From Candidatus Promineofilum glycogenicum (lineage in GTDB: Bacteria; Chloroflexota; Anaerolineae; Promineifilales; Promineifilaceae), in assembly GCA_016707605.1 (NCBI GenBank), contig JADJHJ010000001.1, positions 186,001 through 250,000 on the forward strand: a stretch of DNA of 64,000 nucleotides, in the 5' to 3' direction. Position 1 is the first letter of the stretch, and each line of letters opens with the position of its first letter. A program made the translations under genes and the position numbers. Under the pieces are notes generated by a model, which was not told where the DNA came from, searched no databases, and saw only the letters and a list, made by a program, of their open reading frames with translations. This document shows positions 33,636 through 43,634 of the stretch, piece after piece.

Positions 33636-34616
33636 TTAACTCATCATCGGCGTGGGCGGCAGGGGCGCGGCGCTGTCCTTCAGCGCCTCTTTGCCCGTCC
33701 ACTGCTCATAGGCCAGGGTGAACGTGGCCGAGCGCCAGGCGGTGACGATGGCTGAGATGATGGCGAAGATGACGAAGGCGGCCAGCATGCCCACCCCGGC
33801 GGCGACGATCTGCGCCGTTGACATCTCGCCACCGCTCGTCAGAACGGCGAACATGCCGCTGCTGATCCCCACCAGACCGATGATAAGAGCCGCGATGGCG
33901 CTGATAATCAAGTTGATGACGAAGAAAATCAGGCCCAGCAACAGGATTTCGCCCAGGTTCTCGCGCAGCACGCGCCAGCCGTGGCGGATGGAGTCCATCA
34001 CGCGCAGGTCGCGCAGCATGATGCCGCGATAGGCGAACGGGTAGATCAGGTTCAGCACCAGCGACAGCGGGATGAGCAGGCACAGCAAGCACAGGAACAC
34101 AAAGCCCGCCGTGCCGAGGATGCTGGCCAGCGCGTCACTGCCGCCCGATGCGCCTGCGCCGAGGGCCGCGGCAATTGTACCGGCGAAGCCCACGCCCAGG
34201 ATGATGGCCAGGATGATGAGGACGCTGAATAGCAGCAGCGTCATGCCGACCAGCGGCAGCAGCTTGCGCCAGCCCTGCCGGAAGGCGCGGCCGAAGCTCG
34301 ACGGCTGGCCGCGATCCAGTTCGGCCACCGACGTAATCAGCCCACCCTTGGAGGCCAGACTGACCAGCCACAAGAGGATGCCGACGACGAAGGCAATGCA
34401 GAATACCAAGGCCGCGCCGCCGATGATGGCGGCAATCATGCCCGGTTCGATGTTGGGCGTCGTGCCGGGCGTAACGGTGCTGGAGTCCATACTGGTGTTG
34501 GCGCTGGAGCCAAACCCGCCGCCGCTGCCCAGCGCGGCCAGGAAGCCCAGCAGCCATAGCCACTTGTTGTTCCAAGTGACCTGCCAACCACGTTTTAGTG
34601 TTTCCATATAATTCAT
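33636..34616 (-). CDS. Integral membrane protein of unknown function
   Basis: 326 residues. N-terminal L-K-R-G-W-Q-V-T-W-N-N-K-W-L-W-L-L-G precedes a first helix; a Ser/Thr/Gly-rich loop is followed by five or six further helices. The conserved loop Y-P-F-A-Y-R-G-I-M-L-R-D and the segment S-I-R-H-G-W-R-V-L-R-E-N-L-G-E appear in both paralogues, as does the W-R-S-A-T-F-T-L-A-Y-x-Q-W-T-G-K near the end. It is adjacent to, and clearly duplicated with, the gene on its 3' side. No substrate or partner can be named. Confidence 0.75.
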   Translation of the reverse strand: MNYMETLKRGWQVTWNNKWLWLLGFLAALGSGGGFGSSANTSMDSSTVTPGTTPNIEPGMIAAIIGGAALVFCIAFVVGILLWLVSLASKGGLITSVAELDRGQPSSFGRAFRQGWRKLLPLVGMTLLLFSVLIILAIILGVGFAGTIAAALGAGASGGSDALASILGTAGFVFLCLLCLLIPLSLVLNLIYPFAYRGIMLRDLRVMDSIRHGWRVLRENLGEILLLGLIFFVINLIISAIAALIIGLVGISSGMFAVLTSGGEMSTAQIVAAGVGMLAAFVIFAIISAIVTAWRSATFTLAYEQWTGKEALKDSAAPLPPTPMMS

Positions 34617-34709
34617 GATCTCACTCTCCTGTTTACTAATATCACACTAACGGGGTCGCTCGAACGCGGGCAAAGGGCGAGGTGGCGTGGGCGTCCTTGC
34701 GTGAGGTCT

Positions 34710-36263
34710 TCATTCCCACTCGATAGTCCCCGGCGGCTTCGAGGTAATGTCGAACACCACCCGGTTGACGCCGGCCACCTCGTTGACGATGCGCCGGCTG
34801 ACCCGCGCCAGTAGCTCATGGGGCAGCCGCGCCCAGTCGGCGGTCATGAAGTCCTCGCTCGTCACGGCGCGCAGGGCGATCACCTCCTGATACGTCCGCC
34901 CGTCGCCCATCACGCCGACGCTGCGCACCGGCAGCAGCACGGCGAACGCCTGTTGCGTGCCCTCGCGCAGCAGGTCGGCCGCGGCCAGCTCCTCCAGGAA
35001 CACGGCATCGGCCGCCCGCAGCCGCTCCAGCCGCTCCCAGGTCACTTCGCCCAGGCAGCGCACGGCCAGCCCCGGCCCCGGAAACGGCTGCCGCCAGACG
35101 ATGGCGTCGGGCAGACCCAGCGCCGCGCCCAACCGCCGCACCTCGTCCTTGAACAGCATCCGCAACGGCTCGACCAGTTGGAACTGCATATCGTCCGGCA
35201 GCCCGCCGACGTTGTGGTGGGTCTTGATGACCCGCGCCTCGCGCCCCTTGCCGGCGCTCTCGATCACGTCAGGGTAGATCGTCCCCTGGGCCAGAAAGTC
35301 GATCCGGCCCAGCCTGGCCGCCTCGCGCTCGAAGACGCGCACGAACTTCTCGCCGATGATGCGCCGCTTCTGCTCCGGGTCAGTCACTCCGGCCAGCGCC
35401 TCCAGATACTCCTCGACGGCGTTGACGGCGATCAGGTGGATGCCCTGCTCCTGCTGGAACGTCTGCACCACCTTGACCGCCTCGCCCAGCCGCAGCAGGC
35501 CGGTGTCGACGAAGATGCACGTCAGTTGCTCGCCAATGGCGCGGTGGATGAGGGCCGCGGCCACGGCCGAATCGACGCCGCCGCTGAGGCCCAGCACCAC
35601 GCGCCCGTCGCCCACCTGCCGGCGGATGGCCGTCGTCGCGCCGTCAATGACGTTGGCCGGCGTCCAGTCGGGGCCGCAGCCGCAGATGCGGTGGACGAAG
35701 TTGCTCAGTAGCACGGCCCCGCGCGGCGTGTGGGCCACTTCGGGGTGGAACTGCACGGCGTAGAGGCCGCGCGCCGGGTCGGCCGCCGCGGCCAGCGGCG
35801 AGTTGTCGCTGTGGGCGATGGGCCGGAAGCCGGGCGGCAACGCTTCGACCTTGTCGCCGTGGCTCATCCACACCGTCTCGCCGCGGCCGTCGCTCGCGCC
35901 CCAATTGGCGAAGAGCGGCGCGGCCGTCTCGTCCACGGCCAGTGTCGCCGGGCCATACTCGCGCCGCGTGCTGCCGGCCACGCGCCCGCCCAGCCGGTGG
36001 GCCAGTAGTTGCATCCCGTAGCAGATGCCCAGCACCGGCACGCCCGCGCCCAGCACGTAGTCGGGCAGCGCCGGCGCGCCGGGGTCATAGACGCTGTTCG
36101 GCCCGCCGCTGAGGATGAACCCCTTCGGTTGCCGCGCCAGCACCTCTTCGGCCGGCGCGCGCCAGGAGACGATCTCGCAATAGACGTTGGCCTCGCGCAC
36201 CCGCCGGGCGATCAGTTGGGCGTATTGGGAACCGTAGTCGAGGATGATGATGGTGTCGGCCAT
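34710..36263 (-). CDS. guaA: GMP synthase (glutamine-hydrolysing)
   Basis: 517 residues, the usual length for the two-domain enzyme that converts XMP, glutamine and ATP to GMP. The class I amidotransferase domain has the nucleophile Cys81 in G-I-C-Y-G-M-Q, the His/Glu pair in F-H-P-E-V, and the N-terminal D-Y-G-S-Q-Y. The ATP-pyrophosphatase domain has the P-loop L-S-G-G-V-D-S-A. The dimerisation domain ends with the family's C-terminus K-P-P-G-T-I-E-W-E, and P-F-P-G-P-G-L-A-V-R is also present. It is followed upstream (minus strand) by xpt, making a purine pair. Confidence 0.97.
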   Translation of the reverse strand: MADTIIILDYGSQYAQLIARRVREANVYCEIVSWRAPAEEVLARQPKGFILSGGPNSVYDPGAPALPDYVLGAGVPVLGICYGMQLLAHRLGGRVAGSTRREYGPATLAVDETAAPLFANWGASDGRGETVWMSHGDKVEALPPGFRPIAHSDNSPLAAAADPARGLYAVQFHPEVAHTPRGAVLLSNFVHRICGCGPDWTPANVIDGATTAIRRQVGDGRVVLGLSGGVDSAVAAALIHRAIGEQLTCIFVDTGLLRLGEAVKVVQTFQQEQGIHLIAVNAVEEYLEALAGVTDPEQKRRIIGEKFVRVFEREAARLGRIDFLAQGTIYPDVIESAGKGREARVIKTHHNVGGLPDDMQFQLVEPLRMLFKDEVRRLGAALGLPDAIVWRQPFPGPGLAVRCLGEVTWERLERLRAADAVFLEELAAADLLREGTQQAFAVLLPVRSVGVMGDGRTYQEVIALRAVTSEDFMTADWARLPHELLARVSRRIVNEVAGVNRVVFDITSKPPGTIEWE

Positions 36264-36273
36264 AAGATAGTTA

Positions 36274-36361
36274 CCAGTGGGTCAGTGGGTCAGTGGGTTA
36301 GTGGGTCAGTGGTCAAACCGATGCACTGATCCACTGACCTACTGACCTACTGATCACTGAC
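36274..36361. repeat. Family E repeat (GTCAGTGGGTCAGTGGG / CCCACTGACC type), overlapping the xpt end
   Basis: Tandem GTCAGTGGG units and their inverted copies around AAACCGATGCA. The right part encodes the last residues and TAG stop of xpt (36347-36349). Confidence 0.88.
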
Positions 36362-36925
36362 TACAATCTTCCCCTCGCTCATGTCGCTGATCGTCGCCAG
36401 AGCCACGACGGGCACGCCCCAATGGGCCAGTTGGTCGCGGCCGCCCTCGAACGTCTTCTCCACCACGGTGGCGATGCCGACCAGCGTCGCCCCGGCCGCG
36501 GCCACGATGCGCGCCAGGGCGTCAATCGTCCGGCCGCTGGCCAGGAAGTCATCGACGATCAGCACCCGGTCGCCGGCGCTCAGAAACTCCGGCGAGACCA
36601 TCAGCAGCACTTCGCCGCCTTTAGTGTGGCTGGGGGCCGAATCGACAAAGACCGGCTCGCGCATGGTGATCGGCTTGTGCTTGCGGGCGTAGACCGCCGG
36701 CACGTTGCCCAGCGCCCGCCCGGCCATGACCGCCGGGATGATGCCGCTGACCTCGGCGGTCAGGATGCGCGTCGGCCGGCTGTCGGCAAAGCGGGCGGCG
36801 ATGGCTTCGCCCGCGGCCTCCATCAGCGCCGGATCGACCTGGTGATTCAGAAAGCTGTCGATCTTCAGGATGCCGCGGCCGAGGTTTTCCCCTTCGCGGC
36901 GAATACGATCTTTAAGTGTTTCCAT
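36347..36925 (-). CDS. xpt: Xanthine phosphoribosyltransferase
   Basis: 192 residues, same length and start (M-E-T-L-K-D-R-I) as known Xpt. PRPP-binding loop V-L-I-V-D-D-F-L-A-S-G-R-T (about 125-137), N-terminal F-L-N-H-Q-V-D-P and E-V-S-G-I-I-P specific for the family, and K-H-K-P-I-T-M before the flexible loop. It salvages xanthine to XMP, the substrate of GMP synthase encoded downstream. The final V-V-S-D-Q and stop are read from the family E repeat; the natural family usually ends around there, so function is probably kept. Confidence 0.93.
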   Translation of the reverse strand: METLKDRIRREGENLGRGILKIDSFLNHQVDPALMEAAGEAIAARFADSRPTRILTAEVSGIIPAVMAGRALGNVPAVYARKHKPITMREPVFVDSAPSHTKGGEVLLMVSPEFLSAGDRVLIVDDFLASGRTIDALARIVAAAGATLVGIATVVEKTFEGGRDQLAHWGVPVVALATISDMSEGKIVVSDQ

Positions 36926-37065
36926 TTCTCTTCTTTAGAATTGGGAGTTATGACGCCAACTTGATCGCCCCTTTCCGCTACCATTATGGCGTAGTGGCCG
37001 GCGCGATGCCATAGTTAGTCGCCGGGCCACCCCGTGGGCGCTTTGAGAATTCCTTCACAAGCCGC

Positions 37066-37094
37066 TTGACCTTCGGGTGGCCGTCCATTATAAT
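37066..37094 (+). promoter_or_regulatory. Sigma-70 promoter of the polyprenyl synthase gene
   Basis: TTGACC (37066-37071) and TATAAT (37089-37094) with a 17-base spacer, 53 bases before the ATG at 37147. It is the closest consensus match in the window. Confidence 0.75.
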
Positions 37095-37146
37095 GAAAGC
37101 ATTGATCTTTCAGAAAAATTTGAAAGTTGTGAACGAGGAAAAACGA

Positions 37147-38116
37147 ATGGATCTGACTCTGACCCGCGAGGGCCTGGAAGCTGTCGAAGATGCACTCATC
37201 GCCGCCATCGACAGTGAAGTGGAACTGCTCAACGACGCCAGCCGACATATCCTCATGTCCGGCGGCAAGCACCTGCGGCCGCACATCGCCATGCTGTCTT
37301 ATCTGGCTGTCGGCGGCGAAGACCTGCTGGAAGCGGTGCCGATGGCCGCGGCCATCGAGATGGTCCACACGGCGACGCTCGTTCACGACGACATCAACGA
37401 CCACAGTTTGCTGCGTCGCGGCCGGCCGTCGGTCCACGCCCGTTGGGGCCGCACCTTCGCCCTGCTGACCGGCGACTATATGTTCGCCAAGGTCTACGAA
37501 CTGATGGCCCCCTATGGCCCGACCTACAACGTCATCATGGCCGACGCCTGCTGCCGCCTGGTGGAAGGGCGAGACGCTGCAAGCCGTGGCCGCCAAGGCG
37601 GGGGAGATCGACCGCGAGACCTACAAGCGCATCGTCAGCCTGAAGACGGCCAGCCTGTTCGAGGCCTCGGCCCGCATGGGTGCGCTCATCGGCGGCGGCA
37701 ACCCCCGCGAGGTGGACGCCCTGGCCGAATACGCTTACAACCTGGGCATCGCCTTCCAGGTGGTGGACGATATCCTCGACGTTGTCGGCGACCCCACAGC
37801 GCTGGGCAAGCCGGTCGGCACAGATCTCAGCCAGGGGCGCGGCGCGTTCGTGGCTCAGGGAGAGCGGGCTATCCTGACGCTGCAACCGACGGCCGAAGCC
37901 GTGGCCGTGGCCGAGGCCCTCGCTGTCGTAGATGAGGACGACCCCATCGCCCGCATGATGGCCAAGCTGCGCAACTCCGGGGCCATTGAACTGGCCCGCC
38001 TGCAGGCCGAAGAGATGGTCGCGCGCGCCCGCCGCGCCATTGAGCCTATCGGCCCGTCGGCCGCCCGCGATGAACTGGAGGCGCTGACCAACCTGGTGTT
38101 GGAACGCGATCGGTAA
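37147..38116 (+). CDS. Polyprenyl diphosphate synthase (trans-isoprenyl synthase), one frameshift
   Basis: About 320 residues. N-terminal G-G-K-H-L-R-P-H, first Asp-rich motif D-D-I-N-D (DDxxD type) followed by R-R-G-R-P-S, then after the break V-D-D-I-L-D (second Asp-rich motif) and L-R-N-S-G-A. The frame of the start runs into nonsense at about 37567-37571 (GTGGAAGGGC), where one extra base separates C-C-R-L-V-E-G from E-T-L-Q-A-V-A-A-K-A-G-E-I; removing one base restores the family. It makes long-chain prenyl diphosphates for menaquinone or lipid carriers. The chain length cannot be fixed by eye. The indel may be a sequencing error. Confidence 0.88.
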
Positions 38117-38151
38117 GGTCGTAGAGACGTTCCGCCGGAACGCCCGGCCGT

Positions 38152-38598
38152 CTAGGCTCGTTCGGCGGCCGGCCTGGCCTCGGCGGCCACGCGCTTCATG
38201 TGCTCCAGGATGGCCCCGATGCCGTTGAGCCGCTGGCCGCTGAGCACCTGTTGCAACCCCATCTGCAAGTAGAACTCCGTCGGCACGGCGGCGATGGTCG
38301 CCGCCGTCTCGCCGCTCAGCCCTTCCTGCAGGATGGTGGCGTAGCCGCGCACCGTCGGCCCTTCGGGCGGCACGTCCATATAGAAACGAATGCGGCCGTC
38401 GCTCTCCTGCTCGGCATAGACGAACACCGCCGTCATGCACTCGTGCACCATGTCCATGCTGTCGCGCCGGGCCAGCAGCCACTCCGGCAGCGGCGGCAGG
38501 CGGTCGGCCAACTCCAGCAGGTACTCCAGCTTCTCCTGCCCTTCCAGCAGGCCGAAGTCCTCAACGATCTGTTGCAGCTTCCTGGGTAGTTCGCTCAT
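38152..38598 (-). CDS. sufE: SufE-family iron-sulfur cluster assembly protein
   Basis: 148 residues. Typical SufE features are L-Q-Q-I-V-E-D-F at the start, K-L-E-Y-L-L-E-L-A, P-L-P-E-W, and the region H-E-C-M-T-A-V-F-V, where the Cys aligns with the persulfide-accepting cysteine. Also G-L-S-G-E-T and N-G-I-G-A-I-L-E-H-M-K near the end match SufE. It would relay sulfur from a cysteine desulfurase, but no sufS or sufBCD gene is in the window. It lies 15 bases downstream of the DinB-like gene on the minus strand. Confidence 0.85.
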   Translation of the reverse strand: MSELPRKLQQIVEDFGLLEGQEKLEYLLELADRLPPLPEWLLARRDSMDMVHECMTAVFVYAEQESDGRIRFYMDVPPEGPTVRGYATILQEGLSGETAATIAAVPTEFYLQMGLQQVLSGQRLNGIGAILEHMKRVAAEARPAAERA

Positions 38599-38613
38599 GG
38601 CCCCGATCTTGCC

Positions 38614-39093
38614 TCAGCCGATCCAATGTTGCCACTGATCCGACATGGTTTTGTGCAGCAGCTTCAGGTAGACGGTCGTCTTCCCGTAGAAGATGATCAG
38701 CGCCTCCTGATAGATGTGCAACTGGACGCCGGCCGGCACCTGAAAGCCGTGGCCGCGGTCAATGCGCCGTTGGGCCACGTCGTCGTCGCTCAGCGCGGCG
38801 ACGGCGGCGTATAGCTCGGCGTCCAACTGCTCATACCACGCCCGCAGCCCGGCCACGCTGCTCTCTATGGCGCGATCGGCGTGGCGGTAGTCGAAGTTCT
38901 GGCTGAAGTGTACGAACGAGTCAACGTAAGAGCGTTCCGTCTCGCCGATCTCCACGCACAGCCGGCCCAACGGCGGGTTGTCGCCGCCCGGCGTGAAGGC
39001 CAGGTCGGCGTCGGTCAGCGTCGCCAGCAGTTCTTCTCGCAACTGCTGGTAAAGGCGAAACAGGCCATACTGCTCACTAATGATCCGATTCAC
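38614..39093 (-). CDS. DinB-like protein
   Basis: 159 residues from GTG 39093, chosen because an AGGAGG site precedes it; longer reading frames upstream have no ribosome-binding site. The pattern of helices (L-R-E-E-L-L-A-T-L-T-D-A-D-L near 18-31, L-G-R-L-C-V-E-I-G-E-T-E, L-R-A-W-Y-E-Q-L, and L-H-I-Y-Q-E-A-L-I-I-F-Y-G-K) matches the DinB/YfiT four-helix-bundle metal-dependent superfamily. Possible metal ligands are the His in H-I-Y-Q-E. The role is unknown; family members include thiol-S-transferases. It lies 16 bases downstream of the large Agl23/NHL gene and is probably in its operon. Confidence 0.65.
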   Translation of the reverse strand: MNRIISEQYGLFRLYQQLREELLATLTDADLAFTPGGDNPPLGRLCVEIGETERSYVDSFVHFSQNFDYRHADRAIESSVAGLRAWYEQLDAELYAAVAALSDDDVAQRRIDRGHGFQVPAGVQLHIYQEALIIFYGKTTVYLKLLHKTMSDQWQHWIG

Positions 39094-39109
39094 GTCTGCC
39101 TCCTGTCGT

Positions 39110-42100
39110 CTAATCCGTCGGCCCGGCCTCGGTGGGCGCGGCATCCGTCGGCAGCGGTTCGTCGGCCGTGGCTGAGCCGACCAGATCATCCACTGCCTGC
39201 TCGGGCAATACCTCCTCCGGCGCGACCGACACGCCGAAGATCGGCGCGAACTTCAGCACGCGGTGGTTGCCGGCGTCGGCCAGCCACAGATTGCCGGCAT
39301 TGTCGATGGCCAACCCGTTTGGCAGCCCCAGGCTGGCCGTGTCCGTGCCGAACTGGCCGAAGCGGTTCAGGTAGGCCCCGGCGGCGCTGAAGATGATCAC
39401 GCGGTACCCTTCGGGATCAGTCACGTAGACGCGCCCGTCACCGTCAACGGCCAGATACGGCTTGTTGTTGATCGATTGCCCGAACCAGGCATCGACCGCC
39501 CACTCGCCCAGCACCGTCAGGTCGGGCGCGAAGCGCTGGATGCGGCCGTTCCACGTGTCGGCCACGTAGATCGAGCCATCGGGGGCCACGGCCAGCCCGA
39601 CCGGCTCGTTGAACTGCCCCGGTTGGTTGCCGAAGCCGCCGACCTGGCTCAGGAAGTTGCCCTCGCGATCCAGCAGTTGCAGGCGGTGGTTGCCGGTGTC
39701 GGTCACCAGCAGTTGGTCGTCACCGATCAGCACAATGTCGCGCGGGCCGAAGAACAGCCCCAGCCCGCCGGTCGGGTCGTCGGCCGCCGGCGAGCCGCTG
39801 ACGCCATACGCGCCGACAAACTCTCCCGCCAGTGTGAACTTCTGGATGCGGGCGTTCCACGTATCGGCCACATAGACGTAGGTCTCGTCCACGGCCAGCC
39901 CCCACGGCTCGTTGAACTGGCCCGCCTCCGCGCCGAAGCTGCCCCAGCCGCGCACGAACTGCCCGTCGGCGTCGTACACCTGAATGCGGTGGTTGCCGGT
40001 GTCGGCCACGTAGATCAGCCCGTCGGGGCCGGCGGCCACGTTGCGCGGGCTGGACAGCGTGCCCTCGGTCGTCCCGGCGAGGCCCACCTCGTTGACGGCC
40101 AGCACCGGGGCCAGAGCCAGGGCGTTGGCCTCGTAGGGGTCGGTCAGTCCGGCGGCGCTGACCGCGCCGACGCCGTGGTCCCACATGTCGGCCAGCACGT
40201 CCTCGCGGATGTAGAGGCGCAGGTCGTGGCGCACCGGCCACTGGCCGGCGGTGTAGGTTCCGCCGAAGACTTCGCCATACTTGGCGTAGTCGCGATGCCA
40301 GAAGATGTCCCATAGCGCCTGGCGCACGTTGGGGTTGCCCAGGCCGCGCCGCGGCTGGTCTTCCAGCTGGCCATAGCCGAAGAGGGCGTTCCAGGAGAAC
40401 TGCCGGTACTCTTCCATCGGCCACCACAGGAAGGTGTAGTCGTGCTTGACGTAGTTGTTGGCCAGGAAGGGGTCGACGTTCTCCCAGTTCTTGCGGCCGA
40501 CGATGACCACCGGCGAGTCATTGAGGGTCTGTGAGGCGTTGTCACCGAAGTAGACCTTGTTGGGGTAGTCGCGCAGATACCAGGTGTAGGGCCACGACAC
40601 GTCGCTGTCATAGGCGACCTTGATGCTCAGATCGCCGTGCAGCCGCATGGACAGCTCTTCCAGTTGCTCCAGGATGATGCTCTTGGTGGCCGGCGCGCCG
40701 TGGGCGTAGACCATGTACTCGTTGGTGTAGTCGTAGTTGACGAAGCTGGCCATGTAGCTGAAGCGCATGGTGATCAGGGCCAGCACGCCGAAGATGGCCA
40801 GCGTCACCGCCACGCCGCGCGTCGGCCGCTCCAGCGGGGCGACGACCCGCCGCCACAGGAAGGCCACGCCGCCGGCCAGCAGCAGCCCGCCCAGGAAGCG
40901 CCCCAGCCCGGTCAGGTTGGCCAACTCCTGCTCGCCCAGCCGCACTTGCCCCAGCAGCAGCGGCCCCAGGGCCAGCGCGCCGACGACGATGAGCAGCATC
41001 GTCAGGCCGATGGCCAGCGAATCCTCTGGCCCAGCCGGGCCGCGCTGACAGCCCCTGGGCCACAACGCTCTCCACCCGCTGCCCCAGATACCAGCCGCCC
41101 AGCAGAGCCATCGGAATGGTCAGATGGGTACTCAGCCAGGGCATCTTCTCCCCGGCGATGCTGTAGGCCGGCCAGGCCAGCAGCATCCACCAGATGAGCG
41201 ACGGCACGAAGCCGACGAAGGCCGGCCAATCGGCCAGTTCGCGGAAGCCGCGCTTCAGCTCCAGCCGCTCGGCCAACTGCTGCCGCCGGGCCATGAACCA
41301 CAACCCCCAGGCGATGCCGCCCACCGCCAGCAAGGCCGCCGCGGCCAGCATCCCCGGCGTGCTGCTCTGCTGCGTCAAATCGATCTGGCTGCGATTGAAT
41401 AGCCAGTTGGCCAGGCTATACATTGTGGCCACCGCCAGCCCCAACAACACCCAGTACCACACCAGCCAGTTGATCCGCTGCCGCTTCGTCCACAGATAGA
41501 TGCCGGCCACGGCGAAGATGAGTGGCAGGAACTCATAGAACGGCGTCACGAACAGGTAGTAGTACCACGGCTGGCTGCCGCGCTGCACGCCGTGCTGCTC
41601 CAGCCAGTAGCCCAGCGAGCCGATCATGCCCGTCCGCCAGCCGCCGAGGTTGGTGAAGACGGAGGTGAACAGGACAAGGAAGATGCTGTGGAAGATGAGC
41701 GCGGCGACGATCCAGCGCTTGCGATCCCACCACAGGCCGACCAACACGCCGATGACCAGCGTGGCGATGAGAAACACGCCCGACTTGACCACGCCCGACG
41801 ACAGCACGATTTGCAGGCAGTCGAGATTGGTAAACGGCGACACGACCGCCCCCGCCTCGCCCGACAGCCCGCATGAGTTGAGCGTGTAGTCGGTCGGGTT
41901 CCAGCCGACGACGCGGATGAACAGCGGCGACACCAGCGGCAAGAGCAGGCTGACGTAGAGGATGATCAGATCGAACTCGGGATAGCGGTCAATGTGCGGC
42001 CGCATCTGCCGCACCATCAGGAACAGCCCCAGGCTAAACAGGGCGATGCCGACGATCTCCACCCAGCGCGAGGCCTGATCGAGTTGCGGCAGCGCGGTCG

Positions 42101-42940
42101 AAGTAGGCTCGACGGTCGCGTTGGGATCGACGGCGAACCCTTCGCTGGTGGCCGTGGAGGTCGCGGCGGTATCCTCCTGTGACATCACAGTATGCGCGCC
42201 AAAACAGACGCCGACCAGAATGACGCCCAGCAGGGCCACCAGCACCGCAGCGCAGCCGCGGCACCTTTCGCGCAGCCATCGGCGCCGATCACCAGCGCCA
42301 GCAGCCGCACGACGAGGAAGCTGCCGAAGATGGCCACGTAGATGAACGCCGCTTCCATCGTGGCGAACATCAGCACCAGACCGCCGGCAAACCACCACAG
42401 ATACTTGTTGCGCCGCTCGCGGATGTAGTGCCAGGTGGCGATGAAGACGACCAGGGCGAAGACGATCAGGTAGATGTCGTGGCGGATGTAGCGCGAGTAG
42501 TAGGTGATGTAGGGCGAGATGAGCAGCAGGAAGCTGGTGAACAGCGCCCCCTTGCGCCCCAGCCAGTCGCGCAGGAAGTAGGGCAGCAGAATGAGCAGGA
42601 CGCCCAGGATGGCCACGGGGATGCGCGAAGAGAGATCGCTGTCGCCGAATAGCCAGTAGGACGCGGCCGTGGCGTGGAACAGCGACGGCCCATGCATCAG
42701 CGGCGAGTGGGAGTAGCCGTCGCCGATGTAGTACTGGTAGGAGAACTGGGTGTGCAGGCTCTCGTCGTGGCTGACCACGCGGTCGCCCAGGCCGTAGAAG
42801 CGGGTGATGATGGCCAGCAGCATGAAGGTCAGGTAGATGGCCTTCTCCCAGTCCAGGTTCAGCGCGGCGATGAGCGGCCGCGACAGCGCGTCGCGCGGCG
42901 GCTCTAGTGGTTCGGTCGGCGGATGAGTCAAGTCGGTCAT
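39110..42940 (-). CDS. Agl23-like (TIGR03663) membrane glycosyltransferase fused to NHL beta-propeller, two frameshifts
   Basis: Reads as one protein of about 1,275 residues broken at about 42255 and 41035. The N-terminus (from 42940) is the Agl23/TIGR03663 part: first helix, then the extracytoplasmic acidic motif S-H-D-E-S-L-H, H-G-P-S-L-F-H and repeated membrane helices, with W-D-R-K-R-W and a soluble segment R-D-Y-P-N-K-V-Y-F-G. The C-terminal about 350 residues have six or so NHL blades (I-Y-V-A-D-T-G-N-H-R-I-Q, V-A-D-T-W-N-x-R-I-Q, L-W-L-A-D-A-G-N-H-R-V), predicted to lie outside. Both breaks are in G/C runs. The role is probably transfer of lipid-linked sugar to a surface acceptor, with the propeller as a binding part (inference). 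Confidence 0.8.
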
Positions 42941-42964
42941 GCGTCAGTTACTCGTGTGGCCCGT

Positions 42965-43594
42965 CTAGCGAAGATTGACGACGATGGGTGTCGCCTGGGC
43001 TGTGGGGCCATTCGGGAATGAGTGCTTGCGAGGGGCGCGGCGCGGCCGGGGCGGGGGAGGCGTCGCTGCGCGCGGCGCGGGTCAGCGTGGCCGCGGCCGT
43101 GGCGGTCGTGGCGGTCGAAGCGACCGTGGCCGGGGCCGTCGCGCCGTCGGTTGCGGCCAGCGTGGCCGTCGGCGTGTGGGTCATCGTCGCGGTGGCCGTA
43201 TCGGCCGGCGGGCGAAAAACGCCGACCGGCAAGCCGACCGCCCCAGGCCGCCCGTCTGCGCCAGTAGCACGACCACCAGCAGCACGGCCAGCGCCGTCAG
43301 CGGGGCCAACTGTCGGTAGAGCTGGCGGCGCAGCGGCGCGGCACGGCGCGGCGCGGGCCGCAACTGCGCCAGCCGGCCGGCCGGGGGCCGGGCCGCGGCC
43401 TGCACCGATTGGCGCACCAGCGCCTCGATCTGGCGTTCGCGCCGGATGGCCTCGCGGCAGGCGGGGCACTGCTGGGCGTGGCTCTCCACGCGCCGGCTCT
43501 CGTCGGCGCTCAGCAGCCCCAGCACGTAGTCGGGGATCAGTGGGCGGGCGTGGGCGATATCATCGCTTTGCAATTCCATCGCTTCGATGCCCAT
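42965..43594 (-). CDS. Anti-sigma factor with zinc-finger and one transmembrane helix, frameshifted
   Basis: N-terminal zinc-binding anti-sigma domain: H-A-R-P-L-I-P-D-Y-V-L-G-L-L, then E-S-H-A-Q-Q-C-P-A-C-R-E-A-I (His and two Cys of the zf-HC2 motif). A helix A-L-A-V-L-L-V-V-V-L-L-A-Q follows, then a low-complexity Thr/Ala-rich extracellular part ending in T-P-I-V-V-N-L-R at 42965. The frame changes near 43235 and probably once more near 43015, so the start (43594, among several in-frame ATG/GTG choices) and the C-terminus are approximate. It is encoded directly after the sigma factor gene, as usual for ECF pairs. Confidence 0.65.
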
Positions 43595-43634
43595 CGCTTT
43601 CTGTCCGTTATACACGTCGCGCGGCCGTCGGGCG

